Of a DNA stretch of 64,000 nucleotides, positions 12,651 to 24,430 are shown in pieces. Numbering within the stretch: position 1 is the stretch's first letter; every line of letters starts with the position of its first letter. The position numbers were made by a program, and so were the translations under genes. This DNA is from Trileptium ribeirensis. Lineage: Eukaryota > Nematoda > Enoplea > Enoplida > Thoracostomopsidae. The stretch covers positions 1 through 64,000 of the forward strand of contig JASANE010028414.1 in NCBI GenBank assembly GCA_030248225.1. The letters run 5' to 3'. A model generated the notes under the pieces. The model made no database searches. It saw nothing but the letters and a program-made list of their open reading frames with translations, and was not told the origin of the DNA.

Positions 12651-13968
12651 CACGTATGTATAATGTCCCCAACGTCTGGAGGCTATGTATCGTAGACGGT
12701 GTCATGCACACCCCAGCAACAGGACACCTTAGTACCCATGTTATTTGTGAAAATTTTCAAGGATAGTTAACTACTGGTGTTGTCATTTTATCTGTCGTAG
12801 TGTTACCGACGGTGTTCGGCGTACCGTCTTGTCAGCATGGATGATAAGTTCAAAATGCAAATATCGACATTTCCAAAAAAATAACACACCACATTAGCTA
12901 CAGACGGCGTCCATTAGTGTTATTTCGCGAAAAAAGGGTAGCGAAGGGTGAAACCGTAAACAAACATTGCAGCAGCTGCAGGTGTGACGTATACCCTCAC
13001 CGATTGATTGAATTCTGAGTAGTGAGTGAAACGAGTGAGTAGTATGTAGTCATTTGTGCTGCAGTGTTGGGTCACAATGGTTTTGAATCGGCCCAAGAAA
13101 CCTAAAATACACGAAAATGGCAACATCTCTGCAACCGCGCAAGCTATTCAGCTTAGTTTTGGTCTCATTTTGTAGATCAGTTCACCATCTTTGTAACTCT
13201 AGTGCACATCGCGGTTGTCATTATTTATGCACCAGGATTGGGTCAAAATGGGTTTAAGAATGGGCCCAAGACCCAAAATATACGAAAATGGTAGTCTCCG
13301 TAGCTTCTCGAACTATGTTTGTGTTATGGGCTTCATTTTATAGATCAATTCACTATCTTTGTAGCAGCAGATGATGCACCGCTGCTGATAATATTATTTA
13401 CACAGCTGAGTTGTGTAAAAAATGAGTTTTTGACTGGGCCCAAGAGACACAAAATACCCGAAAACGGCAATACCTAGCCAACCGATCGAGTTATATGGGT
13501 GATATTGGGCTCATTCTGTGAAGTAATTCAACCTCTACGTAGCTGCAAACGGTACAATCTTGTTGTAATTATTTAAGCTGCTGGGTTGCTTCAAGATTGG
13601 TTTTCGAATCGGCGCAAAAGATCCAAATCGACAAGAAAACGGCAATATCACCGCAACCACTCGAGCTACATGAATATTATTGATCTCACTTTGTAGAGCA
13701 AATAAGTCCTCTTTGTTGATGCACATTGTTTTTCCCTAGATACATACAATAAGCGTCAGTATATTTCATCAACACTATTAAAGCCATGCAAGTTTGTGTA
13801 CATATCTCTATATTACGTATTCAACACTCGGAATTCATCACCTTAGTGATGAGACAAGTTACTAGTTTACAGTATTGTTGTGACGCTGACTGTCCGCAAG
13901 GTGGGGTCGCCACCACATGAGAACAAATATTCCAAACAGTGGGGATACTATAACGTGCACGCCGCATT
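12651..13968. mobile_element. 1.3-kb TIR element containing a 174-bp tandem repeat, left arm
   Basis: The left end (CACGTATGTATAATGTCCCC...) and the reverse complement of the right end (ATGCGGCGTGCACGTTATAG...CCCCACTGTTTGGAA) are recognisably related inverted repeats. They resemble the ends of the MITEs at 54.4-56.0 kb. There is no coding capacity. Most of the interior is a tandem array. Boundaries are approximate and a target duplication was not established. Confidence 0.55.
13020..13735. repeat. tandem repeat, period about 174 bp, just over four units
   Basis: The landmark cccaag followed by an AAAATAYACGAAAAYGG-like block recurs at 13,092, 13,265, 13,439 and 13,613, spacings of 173, 174 and 174. 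Units also share tgtagatcagttcaccatctttgta and a Y-ATTATTTA block. They are well diverged from each other, so the array is old. The mirror copy is at about 31,610-32,330. Confidence 0.8.
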
Positions 13969-14479
13969 ACGAGATGTGCGGTACAACCCACAACGCTACA
14001 AGGCGAACGCAGTTGTTCATAATGCGAGTTAATGATAATTTTTATGATACTATAATAACTTATGAAATTACTACAACCTAATCAATATTAGTGTATACCA
14101 TAACATCCAGCGGCTACCGTAACAGGGCGACGACCCCTGTTTATCTAAGTGCGACCACTATTGGGCACCCCACTGACCTTAAAGCACGATCCCTACTCAT
14201 TTCTACTTGGTCGACAAAGAAAAACTGTATGCTGACAATGGAAATTCAAGACACACAATTAATTTGGGAGTCAAAATAAGCAAATTTACAGTGCCGGAGC
14301 TGCAGCGGCTACTGAAGTTTTTGCGGGTCCCGAACCATTTTGTTTCTGTAGCTGTGTTTCGAATAAGTAATAGCACAACAATGATATTGACAGTTTACAT
14401 TCATTATCCAATTTCGGTTTCAAAAACAATGGTATTAGGATAAACGTTTACAGTGACACCATCGAATGACACATTTGCG
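13969..14479. other. downstream flank or 3' UTR of the SAFB-like gene
   Basis: No ORF of note. Directly follows the stop codon of the SAFB-like gene (which runs leftward), so the part nearest 14,479 is probably its 3' UTR. No clear polyadenylation signal was assigned. Confidence 0.4.
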
Positions 14480-15614
14480 TTACCAGCCGTATTTCGAGGT
14501 GCCACCAGTAGCGCCGCGTCCCCTAAACCCTCCACCACTGCTACCGCCTCGTCCGCGAACGGAGGAACTGCTTCCGCCAGAAGTAGCCCACGAACGGCTT
14601 CCTCCATCATCGCGACCTCCGCTGCGATAGGAATCGCCACCACGGCTCCCCCCGCCTCCGTATGCTGCAGGAAGCCCACGAGAGGACGATCCATGGGTGC
14701 GGCCACCAACTGGGCTACTGCCCCCATGTCGATCTGACGATCCCCGTCCATACTCTGCACTACCACTGCCCCCATGGTGCCCACTTCGTGTGCGCTCTGG
14801 TGGAGTGGTTAGTGGACCGTATTTGCTATCATCGGACGGTAGTGGCCCACTGCGAGAATAGCCGCCGCTGCTATACTGGCTTCCGCCACGGCTAGCACTG
14901 CCCCCACCACCGCGGTAAACTGCAGGACTGCCACTGCCACCACCACCGACGCTAGACGTGTTATAGTATCCGCCACTACTAACTTCACTTCGCGAGCTAG
15001 GACGACGGCTGCTGCTGCCGCTGCGCCCACTGCCACTGACGTAGTCGCCACCACCTGGAACCGTTCCTCGTGATGCACGCTGGTAGCCCGTGCTACCAGA
15101 GAATGGATCCGCCGCAGCTGCACTAGGTGGTGCTCCATACCCCACAGCCACTGATGAAAGTGCAGTACTGCGATGATTAGCATTAAAAACCGAAGAGGAC
15201 GATGACCCGCCACCACTGCCCATTCCTGCAGTCATTGGAGGCCGACGCCACTCCGCAGTGCCCCCACCGATAGACGACGATGTTGCACTTGACGGACGTA
15301 GCGATATCATCGATTGTGGTGGCCGTGCCATTGCGCCACGACGATCGTCACCGCTTCCCCCAGAGCCACCAATGGTGGTCGACGATGGCCCGCGACCAAC
15401 GTACCCAGTGCCACTATCACCATAATTCGCGCCGCCACGATCACCGCTGCTGTAGCGGCCAGAACCAGACAACCCGGCACTGCTACCTCCGCGAGACGAC
15501 GAGCGCACTGGAGATTGCGCTAGTCTACTACTGCTACCACGAAACGAACCTCTGGTACTTCGCCCCGCTAATCCGCTGCCAGCATGCCGATCGGGATAAC
15601 CGGAATCAGCTCGT
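14480..15614 (-). CDS. SAFB-like terminal exon, Gly/Ser/Arg-rich tail
   Basis: The acceptor TGTTGCAG precedes 15,614. The entering phase (2 bases carried over) gives ...SAR-RADSGYPDRHAG. The exon is open for 378 codons of low-complexity Ser-Gly repeats, then TAA at 14,482-14,480. Long ORFs in the other frames and on the plus strand are by-products of the G/C-rich repetitive sequence. Confidence 0.7.
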
Positions 15615-18600
15615 CTGCAACAGAAAAATATTACACATACCTTCAAAACACGGTAGGGTGATAGGAATTCCTTAGATAACGCAATGATGACAATACTAAT
15701 TGAGAAGTTTAAGAATTATTGAAGTTTATCATGTAAAAAATATTTTTAACATGCCTAAAGGTGTGTAACATCAATTTCTCTGTTAGTTCTAAAGCAATGG
15801 ACACAAATTCGCAGCAGACATTTAAACGTTATTAATGTTTAATGATACATGTAATGTTTATTTATTATCCACTGTCTGGCGAGATCGCTAAAACTACAGA
15901 TTGGAACTCACCCAGCATAATTAATAAAAATTTGGCTCACCTGGCTGAAGAATCACCTTCGCGAATGCTGGTTCGTGAGCTTCCTCCACTATCATAGATC
16001 GACCCAATGCCACGTGACGAGCCCGATGAATACGCAGGCCTTTTGGCAGGAGTTGCTACGGCACTTGATCCGCTGCCACGGTATCCACTATCAGAATGAT
16101 CACTATATGGACGCTTGAGTCCACTGCCACTTGACGACATTCCAGAATCGCTAAAATCAAATAGCGTTAAAACAAATTGATGCAGAATAGAACTTAGTGA
16201 TATCCTCTCATACATTACTAATACTACTCCGAGTAATAGTAATTACATCAAAATATATGACTGTCTACTATTCTCCGCCTGTCCAGTCATTGAAACGAAA
16301 TTAAAACTAAATTTGCTAAAATTAAATTGACAACTATAATATCGATTCAATTTTAGCTCGATTTGCTATTTTCAACAGCTAGATTAGCGTTATGTATATA
16401 AATCTTCACGAAACCTGTATGTAGTTGCTAAGAAGTATGTCCCAGGTTCAAAATAAAACACCATTCCTACCGTGACACCACAGTCAGTGATTTTCGAAGT
16501 TGCATCTGTTGAAGCTGCATCCTTTCGAGTTCCAATTTTTCACGTTCCAATCTAAAACTTTATACCAAAACATATTTTATACACAGATAGCCTTTATAAC
16601 TACCTAGTGGCAAATCGATTTAAAATTTATTTAGTCCAGCACTATTATCATTACAAAAGAAAATAAGATTTGCACTAAACACTGTAAATTATCACAACTA
16701 TACCAACTTTGAAACAATCTCGTCACGTCGCCCGAAAACATTAGGACCAATAGCTACTAAAAAAACTTTCTAATATCGTATACTTTACGAAATGAATCAA
16801 AACAAAACTTATAACGCACATTGCAGGCTTTCTACATCCCCTGTTGGAAAGTTACAAATTTATGACTGCTCTACTACCACATACATATTTTGCAAAATAT
16901 TTACTTAGAACATTATGCTGCATATGTGTCATGGACGGAAGCACGCACGATTTGCAGCTGGATCGGAATTTTTGGTCTGCTGCAAGCTCTCTCATTTCAC
17001 CGTATACCATTGTGAAATGGAACATATAGAATTATTTCAGGTAACGCTAACGCAAAATATAAGCTCTTGTTGCTAAAAACACTTAATGAAACGGCATTTA
17101 TAACATAACCAAAAAACACAATAAACTTAAATGGTATAGGAATTCAGTTAACAGCTACGTGGTTTAAAATAAAGGACAATCATACTTAAAACAAGAAATT
17201 CTACGAATTATCGATTTGCATACCTGACATATTTCCGTAAAAGAAGAAACTATGGGCAAACCAATGATAATTTATATAAACTAATGCTGATGTATCAACA
17301 CGAACGAATTAGCAAACGCAGTTCGAAAAGTATATATCAGTTAAGGTTTAGCAAATTTTAAGCCATGTAACATTACCATAGGGAAGCGACACACTGCACG
17401 TCCCAAATGATGCTAAACTGTACCGATTAATATCTATTGTGGGTCATTTCACGAAACCATGTAATTTTAAACACCACTTTTTGAAGCCAAAATGAAACGT
17501 TTTCGAACGTACAGTGTTTAAACCCCTTCCGACGTAAAAAACCTTGAATTTTTCGAATATCGACGTTTCTATGCAAAATGAACTTCCTGTCGCAAAGAGC
17601 CCCCTGGGGTTTAAATTTTAACCCGAAATAAGTCTTTATTCTATAGGTTGACGCAGCGACACATGAACTATGGTCTGTTTGTATGCAAGCCGGACATAAA
17701 GGGTCGCGGTCAAGCCATTTGGAGGACATGTGGCCTATAATTGGTGCCGCTAGAGACCTTTTGAGGTTAAAAATGATCAATTTAGGACAAGCGTGTCGCA
17801 GAAGTTTTTCTAGCGCAACGGATACAGATACCATTTTATGCTCACAAACCAACCATGAGTGGGAGATGTCCGACAGAAAATTTCAGGCAGATCCATAGGT
17901 CTTGTAAAAATTGAAACCCCGATATGTGTAGGTCGGAGGGGGGCTACACCTAAAGTCGGGGGGCTACACCTGAAGTCGGGAGGCTACACCTTACGTCGGG
18001 TGGGGACCTACACCTTTCTACAACATATAACGCGTAAGACCTTAACTACTTCTAGAGATTCTGGAATTGGTCGGGGGGGGGGGGCTACAATTTCATTAAA
18101 AAATTTTAATACATGGCCCGATTCTAGTGGGGAGTTACTATATTTCTATCCGGCCTCTTGTAAGACTGTATGCTAAATTTGGGCTTTTAAAACTGAATTT
18201 TCGTAAGGCCGGGGGGGGGGCTACGTTTTGCATACCTCATTTTTGACACTTTGTGACCTTCGGCCTCATAACTAAGCAACACATAGACATACGCTCACAT
18301 TCTTTTTTTCACTGACAACTGTACCGATTACGATTATCGTTATATAGAATTATTGGCGCTAGTGCACTTTGACATTATTTACCAGCGTATGCGAGTTGTC
18401 AGATTTGACCTAGGTCGGGGGGGGGGGGGGCTACATGTCACGAAAAAAATTTCTGAAGCTTGGCGTCAGCTTCAGTGTCTATGTTTACCCCCACGTTTTC
18501 CGGAAAAATTAGCAAATATCAAATGATCACAGTGAAATGAAAAACACACATATGTATCATATGCGGGCGATACCGCGAACGTTTACAGTGGGACATGTGT

Positions 18601-20504
18601 TTTTGGCTTCTTTTGGCCCATCCGATTTGTGGACCCCTAGCTCCTGCTATGTTAGGGGACAGAAGTCCACCATACCTTATAATGACCGTCGTACAACATA
18701 TTACTACACCACACAGCGCCATTAAATTTCCTTCCAAAAGACTTTTGGTATGGGCCAAAAAGTGCCCATGTAGCCCCCCCGACCAAATTACATGGTTTCG
18801 TGGAATGACCCTTGTAAGTAAAAACTGGTAATGATTTTTTTGCGTTATATTTTAGATTTTTGAGCATGAGCACGACATTCGAACCGCAGAAACATATTAC
18901 TGAACTAAGGTTTAAACCAAGCTGTTTTCACATAAATTTGCTATAAATGTACACCGCGTTCTGCAGCAATAGAGGACCTGCTACGATATACTTACTTTGG
19001 GTGAGTATACCTGGGTGTTCTTTTGTCAAGTCAGTTCAAGACCTCCAAACCGGTAACAACACACCAAGTCAAGTTTTTCTTTGTGTACATGCAAAGTTAG
19101 AAAATGTACGCGCAATTCCGTTCGTACATCACAGCGCGTTAGACTCGTCCATCAAGATGGAAATACTGACGGTGGCGGCGTGCGACGAGCACTCAAAGGG
19201 ATACGGCTCCTACTGATAACCTCCCGCACTAAAACTAAGCACCTTGACCGACCAAATTTCGACTCTTAGATTTTTTGGTTGACAACGAAAAACATGCTGC
19301 TGAAATATTTGTTAAAATAATGTCGACATTAAAACAAAGAGATGTAGCGCTAGTAGGCTGTTAAACTATTTTTACCAGCGTATAAGGTCGAGCGAACAAA
19401 CAATTATTAGCTGTTACCCTATGATCATTAATACTCAAACCCCGATACTATGGTATGAAATAAGTATTTATCATACTAATTTGAAAAACGCATCAATTTG
19501 GAGGTACAGTCACGGCCAGAAATAATAATGTAAAATACTCGGCAGATTTCGATTAAACAAAATTTCGACCGATTTCGCTCATTTACGATTTTGGCGCAGC
19601 TAAATAAATTTCAAAATTGTAAAATTTTGATTCTTTTCGATCGTTTTCGATTGCATTTATTTTTGGCTGCCATTGTATTTTCGTTACTAAATCGAAGATA
19701 TTGAGATGCGGTGGTGGTTATGTCATTTCATAGCTCTTGCATTTGGAACCACTGCGGTAAATATGAAAATCTGACAAAAGTCATTTAATCACAATATTAA
19801 AAAAATAAGCATTGCTCCCAACTTAGTTAAGGGTTATAGTTATTGATGCTAACACATTTATTCCTGAGAATCGTTGCACATAAGGCTATATTTTAACAAC
19901 TTGAAATTTGTTATAAGCTAGCGCTTATTTCGTCGCTGTAAGGGTGCTTCTCACCACAGTTTTAGAATGTAAGAGATACGAATATTGTGTGCAGACATAA
20001 ATAATACAATAACAATAAATTTATGCTAGAATAAATTTACTGGTTATAGCTGCCCTTGTGTGTACGGACATAAAAAAGGCTGCATGCATGTCGCAGTAGC
20101 CTTCTCCAGCTTATGTTATCTAATACTGGCAACATTTCTTCGAAAATTGGGCTAATAACCAGCCTTTATACTTAGAACTTACCATATTTATCACTTTACG
20201 CCGTATTATGCCTTCAGAGTTGGGAAATTATAAATTCACTGTCTTTCCTTTGTACAGATTAACTGACGTATTCAAAGAACATCGTCCAGCGATTAGATTT
20301 CGGGATATTCTACGTCCTTTTTCTTTTAGTTATAGTGCCGTTTTTGCCCGCAGAATCACAAAACAAAACAAATAAAACATACTTCAAACGTTCCTTTTCA
20401 CGTTCCATTTTTAACATTTCTTCGCGATGCGCGGTTTCGATTTCACGCTGTCGCACTCTGTCAAGCATCAATCGCTCACGATCACGAGACGATTCCAAAG
20501 TAGC
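14480..20504 (-). CDS. SAFB-like nuclear protein, 3' exons only (coiled-coil and Gly/Ser-rich tail)
   Basis: Four exons join with GT-AG borders and matching phases: 20,504-20,383, 16,551-16,471, 16,150-15,941 and 15,614-14,480 (stop TAA). The product begins in a charged helix (SSRDRERLMLDRVRQREIE) continuing as LEREKLELERMQLQQMQL. A basic linker with GLKRPYSDHSDSGYRG follows, then a 378-residue tail of Ser/Gly/Arg repeats with RGRGG-type stretches, ending SKYGW. An E/R-rich coiled coil followed by a KRPY block and an RGG tail resembles the C-terminal half of scaffold attachment factor B/SLTM proteins, which bind RNA and chromatin in the nucleus. This family call is by pattern only. The SAP and RRM exons expected upstream were not found in the arm or spacer. 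All four exons are open, unlike the right-arm copy. Confidence 0.6.
15941..16150 (-). CDS. SAFB-like exon with GLKRPYSDHSDSGYRG
   Basis: 210 bp, acceptor TTTTAG before 16,150 and donor CAG|GTGAGC at 15,941. The right arm encodes the same residues at 29,187-29,396 with no visible protein change. Confidence 0.75.
16471..16551 (-). CDS. SAFB-like exon, end of coiled coil
   Basis: 81 bp, acceptor GTTTTAG, donor CACG|GTAGGA, encoding LEREKLELERMQLQQMQLRK and a few more residues. It is too short to stand out as an ORF. Phases fit both neighbouring exons, and the right-arm counterpart has two single-base insertions. Confidence 0.65.
17928..18790. repeat. recurring G-tract motif GGTCGGGGGG..CTACA, left arm
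   Basis: The motif GTCGG(G)n-CTACA occurs at about 17,931, 17,955, 17,975 and 17,995 as a short tandem array. Isolated copies follow near 18,069, 18,208 and 18,413 with G-runs of up to about 14. An inverted copy (CATGTAGCCCCCCCGACC) lies near 18,768. The flanks around the G-run stay constant while its length varies. It sits in the large intron between the first two SAFB-like exons shown and is mirrored at about 26,510-27,420. Confidence 0.7.
19507..19675. mobile_element. Tc1/mariner-type MITE, left arm
   Basis: About 169 bp between TA dinucleotides (19,505-19,506 and 19,676-19,677). The left end CAGTCACGGCCAGAAATAA and the complement of the right end CAATGGCAGCCAAAAATAA are imperfect inverted repeats of the CAGT...GGCCA style common in Tc1/mariner derivatives. 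No ORF. The mirror copy is at 25,595-25,771. Confidence 0.65.
20383..20504 (-). CDS. SAFB-like exon, start of coiled coil
   Basis: 122 bp, acceptor TATTTCTAG, donor TTGAA|GTATGTT, encoding ATLESSRDRERLMLDRVRQ and the following charged helix. In the right arm the corresponding exon has small deletions and reaches a TAA. Confidence 0.65.
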
Positions 20505-20929
20505 CTAGAAATACATGCAAAGCAATTACAGTTTTTGTTATTAATTCGGATGATAAACGATTATCAGTACTAAAGCTATCCTACAAAGAACAACCAAATG
20601 TTGAACCGAACAAACTAATTAATGTAAAACTAAAGAAATAAGATTTCGGAAATAACATTAATGGAGATCGTGATATGCAGTAGCTCACAAGCAATACTCG
20701 CGTTTACTTACAAGTAAATGAACGAATTATTATCATTCTTTTGAACAATATTATGTCAGCAAACAAATTAATATTATATAATATGTATTACTTTACCTTA
20801 TTATAATATAAAAGTTTAATAATATAAAGAAATATTGGCTTTACAGCATGTCCATGCTTATTACGGGCAGACACAAACTGTGTAGTTTTTGTGTAAAGAT
20901 ATTAATCTGACGCCTTCATATATGTTTCC

Positions 20930-21250
20930 GATAGTTCATAATGGTTTTTCGCTAAGAAAAAATGCCAGTAGCATAGATAACGGAAAATGTGCCCTTTAGT
21001 CGAACGCTAAGAGTGCTGACCCAAGTTTTCAAAATAGCCATAAATTGGTTTTAAGGGTTCTTTGGTAAATTTAGCCAAGGGGTTCTAGTGTTGCGCAGCC
21101 CATATTGAATAACGGCGACAACTTTCCGGGATCAGCTCATGGGGCACTGAGCTATCGAATGTCACTTTTTGTGGGGACATTATTTGGCCGCTGTGGGTCC
21201 GAACAATAACGGCCCTCTGCTGAAATTTTCTTCCGATACACAGAACAGGT
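20930..21250. repeat. diverged repeat family near the palindrome centre, copy A
   Basis: Shares an ordered set of blocks with the spacer at 22,540-22,830: GTRCCSTTTAGTYGAACGC, aagggttctttg, a gcagccc block, caactttcc, and GCCGCTGTGG near the end. The minus strand would encode an EPLK...VRL-x-GTF-type peptide in each copy. Function unknown; it could be a relic of a mobile element. Confidence 0.55.
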
Positions 21251-22099
21251 GGTGTTCCTTGTCAGACAGATATTTTAATGCTTTATAGTTTTCAGAGGCG
21301 TCGGGTTAGTATATACATCAAACACACAGCCACGCAATCTAATTAGCCGATTCCCCGCATTATAGCATCAATTACACAATTTCAGTTACAAGTTCTGCGT
21401 TTGATAAATATTTAGTCAATTCAGTTTGCCTTGCAACTCGTTTCGTAAAACTGTTGTGTTGTATCTCAGCCACGATTACCTTTTTTGTGTAGATTTCCCT
21501 CTCATGGCACATTACTGTAGTTGTTGTTGTTGCACACAACAAATAATTTAACATGACATATGGTACAACAGTCCTTATTGCAATCGACTTTACATCGACG
21601 CTACTAGCTAGCTCACGAAGGTGGAGAGCGTTCTAATAATTTTTGAGGAAGTATGGACTTATTAAAGGAATGATACAATCTCGATTAGATATACCTGTTA
21701 ATCATATCATTACTACATAATTAACAGGTTTCGAGGACGGAAACTATGTTTCCTACGTTACATCGCTATCCGTTACTCTTATCGCACATACATTAATAAT
21801 TTAATTCCTGGAAATCCATAAATCTAAAAAAGGCACTAAATATGCCAGTTTTAACCAGGAATGTCTTTCAATCTGCCATGCGAAATACTAGTTATTACTA
21901 GCATCTCGCAAGCGAGGGTGACACGCAGCGAGTGTGGTTTCACCATGTGGTCATTTTGTGAAGCCACTTATAACGAGCTTTGTGCATAACGTATATAGTA
22001 CACTGAAAATTCTGTACCCTGGGTCTATTAAAACCCTAAATTCTGGTGGACCCTAAACCGGTCGAAAACAACTGAAAACGTACAAATTGGTCGTGCTAA

Positions 22100-22397
22100 T
22101 CTCTAGGTAACCAAAACATCGTATCCAGCGCACCAAAAAACCGTTACAATTTCAAGAACATTGTTCATACCCTGTACACAATAAATAACCAAAATACTGA
22201 ATACAGACTATAACCTGGCAATCACATTCATTGACTCTAAATCCATTAACAATATCTAAAAAGGCTTGAGATATTCGTGTTCGACTCCAGATAACCAAAA
22301 CATCGTATTCAGCGTACTGAAACGCCTTTACATAAACCATCTTTGATCCTCAGCAATAAACAAAAATGAAAAATACATTTAAATCGGGTTCATTCCG
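22100..22397. repeat. degenerate minisatellite at the inner end of the left arm
   Basis: The block ataaccaaaacatcgtattcagc recurs in varying form near 22,109, 22,187 and 22,293. Related units are found in the spacer near 22,905-22,960 and in the right arm near 23,055-23,300. The short ORFs reading through it have a repetitive peptide and are not taken as genes. Confidence 0.6.
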
Positions 22398-22988
22398 AAA
22401 CCTAGCCCCGGAAAGTAATCGATAGAATCAGTAAAAGGAGGAAAAGGATGAGTATTTTAGAGGGCGGAATTAGAGCAGCGGAGTGGTCTAAAGTTTTGGT
22501 GAATTTTTTGTCTGTTTCTGTTACGCAAAAATTATCTTCGGGTGGATGGATTTTCATAAATTTTTTATGCGATAGCAAAATTGATAAGAATGTACCGTTT
22601 AGTTGAACGCGAACAATTCCGACTTTATCTTCGGGGTTAAAATGGCAAAAACAGGTTTTCAAGGGTTCTTTGTTGGATCTGGCCATATTGGCACCTGTCT
22701 TTCGCAGCCCGTATCTCGCGACACAGCCTTCGCATAAAACTCAACTTACCGAGATCAACAACTTTCCTCACAAACTGTTTTTTGAGCGACCACTCCCGGC
22801 GCCGCTGTGGCTCTGAATATGGTTCGTCGACCCGTTGCTAGAAATACTAATTTTTCAAATTTTGCCATATATTGTTGCCTGATTTTACCTTACAGTGAAT
22901 GTCTTAGGTTATCAAGCACGTTGAATAAGGAGTTTTGGTATCTAGAGTCCGATTTAGCTTTTCACGGGGTTTCATAGGTTTTACGGTC
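22398..22988. other. unique spacer at the palindrome centre
   Basis: About 590 bp not matched as an inverted copy. The left part (22,402-22,686, minus) is open for 94 codons with EPLKTCFCHF near the start and a hydrophobic C-terminal stretch (ILILFLLLLILSI). It resembles, at protein level, an open stretch at 24,191-24,403 in the right arm. The right part (22,890-22,988) belongs to the minisatellite. No function can be assigned. Confidence 0.6.
22540..22830. repeat. diverged repeat family near the palindrome centre, copy B (in the spacer)
   Basis: Same orientation as copy A at 20,930-21,250 and much more diverged from it than the two arms are from each other. It is therefore an older duplicate that existed before the inverted duplication formed. 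Confidence 0.5.
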
Positions 22989-24079
22989 AATGAACCCGAT
23001 TTCTAAAATGTAGTTTTTTCATTTGTATGGTTTATTGCCTGCAGGGCATCAAAGATGGTTTATGTAAAGGCGTTTCAGTACGCTGAATACGATGTTTTGG
23101 TTATCTGGAGTCGAACACGAATATCTCAAGCCTTTTTAGATATTGTTAATGGATTTAGAGTCAATGAATGTGATTGCCAGGTTATAGTCTGTATTCAGTA
23201 TTTTGGTTATTTATTGTGTACAGGGTATGAACAATGTTCTAAATGTAACGGTTTTTTGGCGCTGGTACGATGTTTTGGTTACCTAGAGATTAGCCGACAA
23301 TTTGTACGTTTTCAGTTGTTTTCGTTAGGGTCACAGATTAGGGTTTAGCCAGGGTAAGATTTTTTATATATAGTTATAAGCTGTATAGTGTAAGCAGTGA
23401 ATGCGCGTTCCTCGTTGGAGATGTAGTATATAGTATTTCGATGGAATTAAAAATTCCTGGTTAGGTTTTAGTGCTTTTTTAGATTGGATTTCAGGATAAT
23501 ATTATGTATGTGGATAAGAGGATAGGATGTAGTAGGAAATAGTTTCCGTCCTCGAACTGTTATTATGTAGTATGATATGATTAACAGGTATATCTAATCG
23601 AGATTGTATCATTCCTCTTAATAACTCCATACTTCCTCAAAAATTATAGACGCTCTCCACCTTCGTGAGCTAGCTAGTAGCGTCGATGTAAAGTCGATTG
23701 CAATAGGACTGTTGTACCATATGTCAGTGTTAAATTATTTGTTGTGTGCAACAACAACAACTACAGTAATGTGCATGAGAGGGAAATCTACACAAAAAAG
23801 GTAATCGTGGCTGAGATACAACACAACAGTTTTACGAACGAGTTGCAAGGCAAACTGAATTGACTAAATATTTATCAAACGCAGAACTTTAACTGAAATT
23901 GTGTAATGATGCTATATGCGGGGAATCGGCTAATTAGGATTGCGTGGCTGTGTGTTTGATGTATATACTAACCCGACGCCTCTGAAAACTATAAAGCATT
24001 AAAATATCTGTCTGACAAGGAACACCACCTGTTCTGTGTATCGGAAGAAATTTCAGCAGAGGCCGTTATTGTTCGGACC

Positions 24080-24430
24080 CACAGCGGCCAAATAATGTCC
24101 CCACAAAAAGTGACATTCGATACTCAGCGCCCATGACTGTCCCGAAAGTGTCGCCGTTATTCATACGGGCTCGCGCAACACTAGAACCCCTTGCTAAATT
24201 ACCAAGAACCCTTAAAACCAATTTATGGCTATTTTGAAACTTGCGTCAGCACTCTTAGCGTTCGACTAAAGGGCACATTTTCCGTCACTATCTACTGGCA
24301 TTTTTTCTTAGCGAAAAACCATTATGAACTATCGGAAAACATATATGAAGGCGTCAGATTAATATCTTTACACAAAAACTACACAGTTTCTGTCTCCCCG
24401 TAATAAGCATGGACATGCTGTAAAGCCAAT
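24080..24430. repeat. diverged repeat family, copy C (mirror of copy A)
   Basis: Reverse complement of 20,930-21,250. The plus strand is open for 70 codons (LNYQEPLK...VRLKGTFS), related to the spacer ORF. Confidence 0.55.

Larger units (their letters stand above)
5137..22397. repeat. left arm of the giant inverted repeat
   Basis: Runs from the outer pogo terminal repeat to about 22,397, where the shared sequence gggttcatt meets unique spacer. It contains, from the outside in, the pogo-like element (5,137-9,650), the Harbinger-type MITE (10,769-11,227), the 1.3 kb element with 174-bp repeats (12,651-13,968), SAFB-like exons on the minus strand (14,480-20,504) and repetitive sequence. The inner boundary is approximate because both arms end inside a degenerate minisatellite. 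Confidence 0.9.

Noticed and set aside
13020..13735. Regularly spaced repeats as a possible CRISPR array
   Set aside because: The 174-bp units are tandem without spacers, diverged, and in a eukaryotic genome.
14404..15675. Several long overlapping ORFs on both strands over the SAFB-like last exon and its mirror
   Set aside because: They arise from low-complexity G/C-rich triplet repeats. Only one frame has splice borders and phases consistent with neighbouring exons.
22152..23348. Peptide MVYVKAFQYAEYDVL conserved on both sides of the centre
   Set aside because: It is a translation of the minisatellite units; identity between arms reflects their shared origin.
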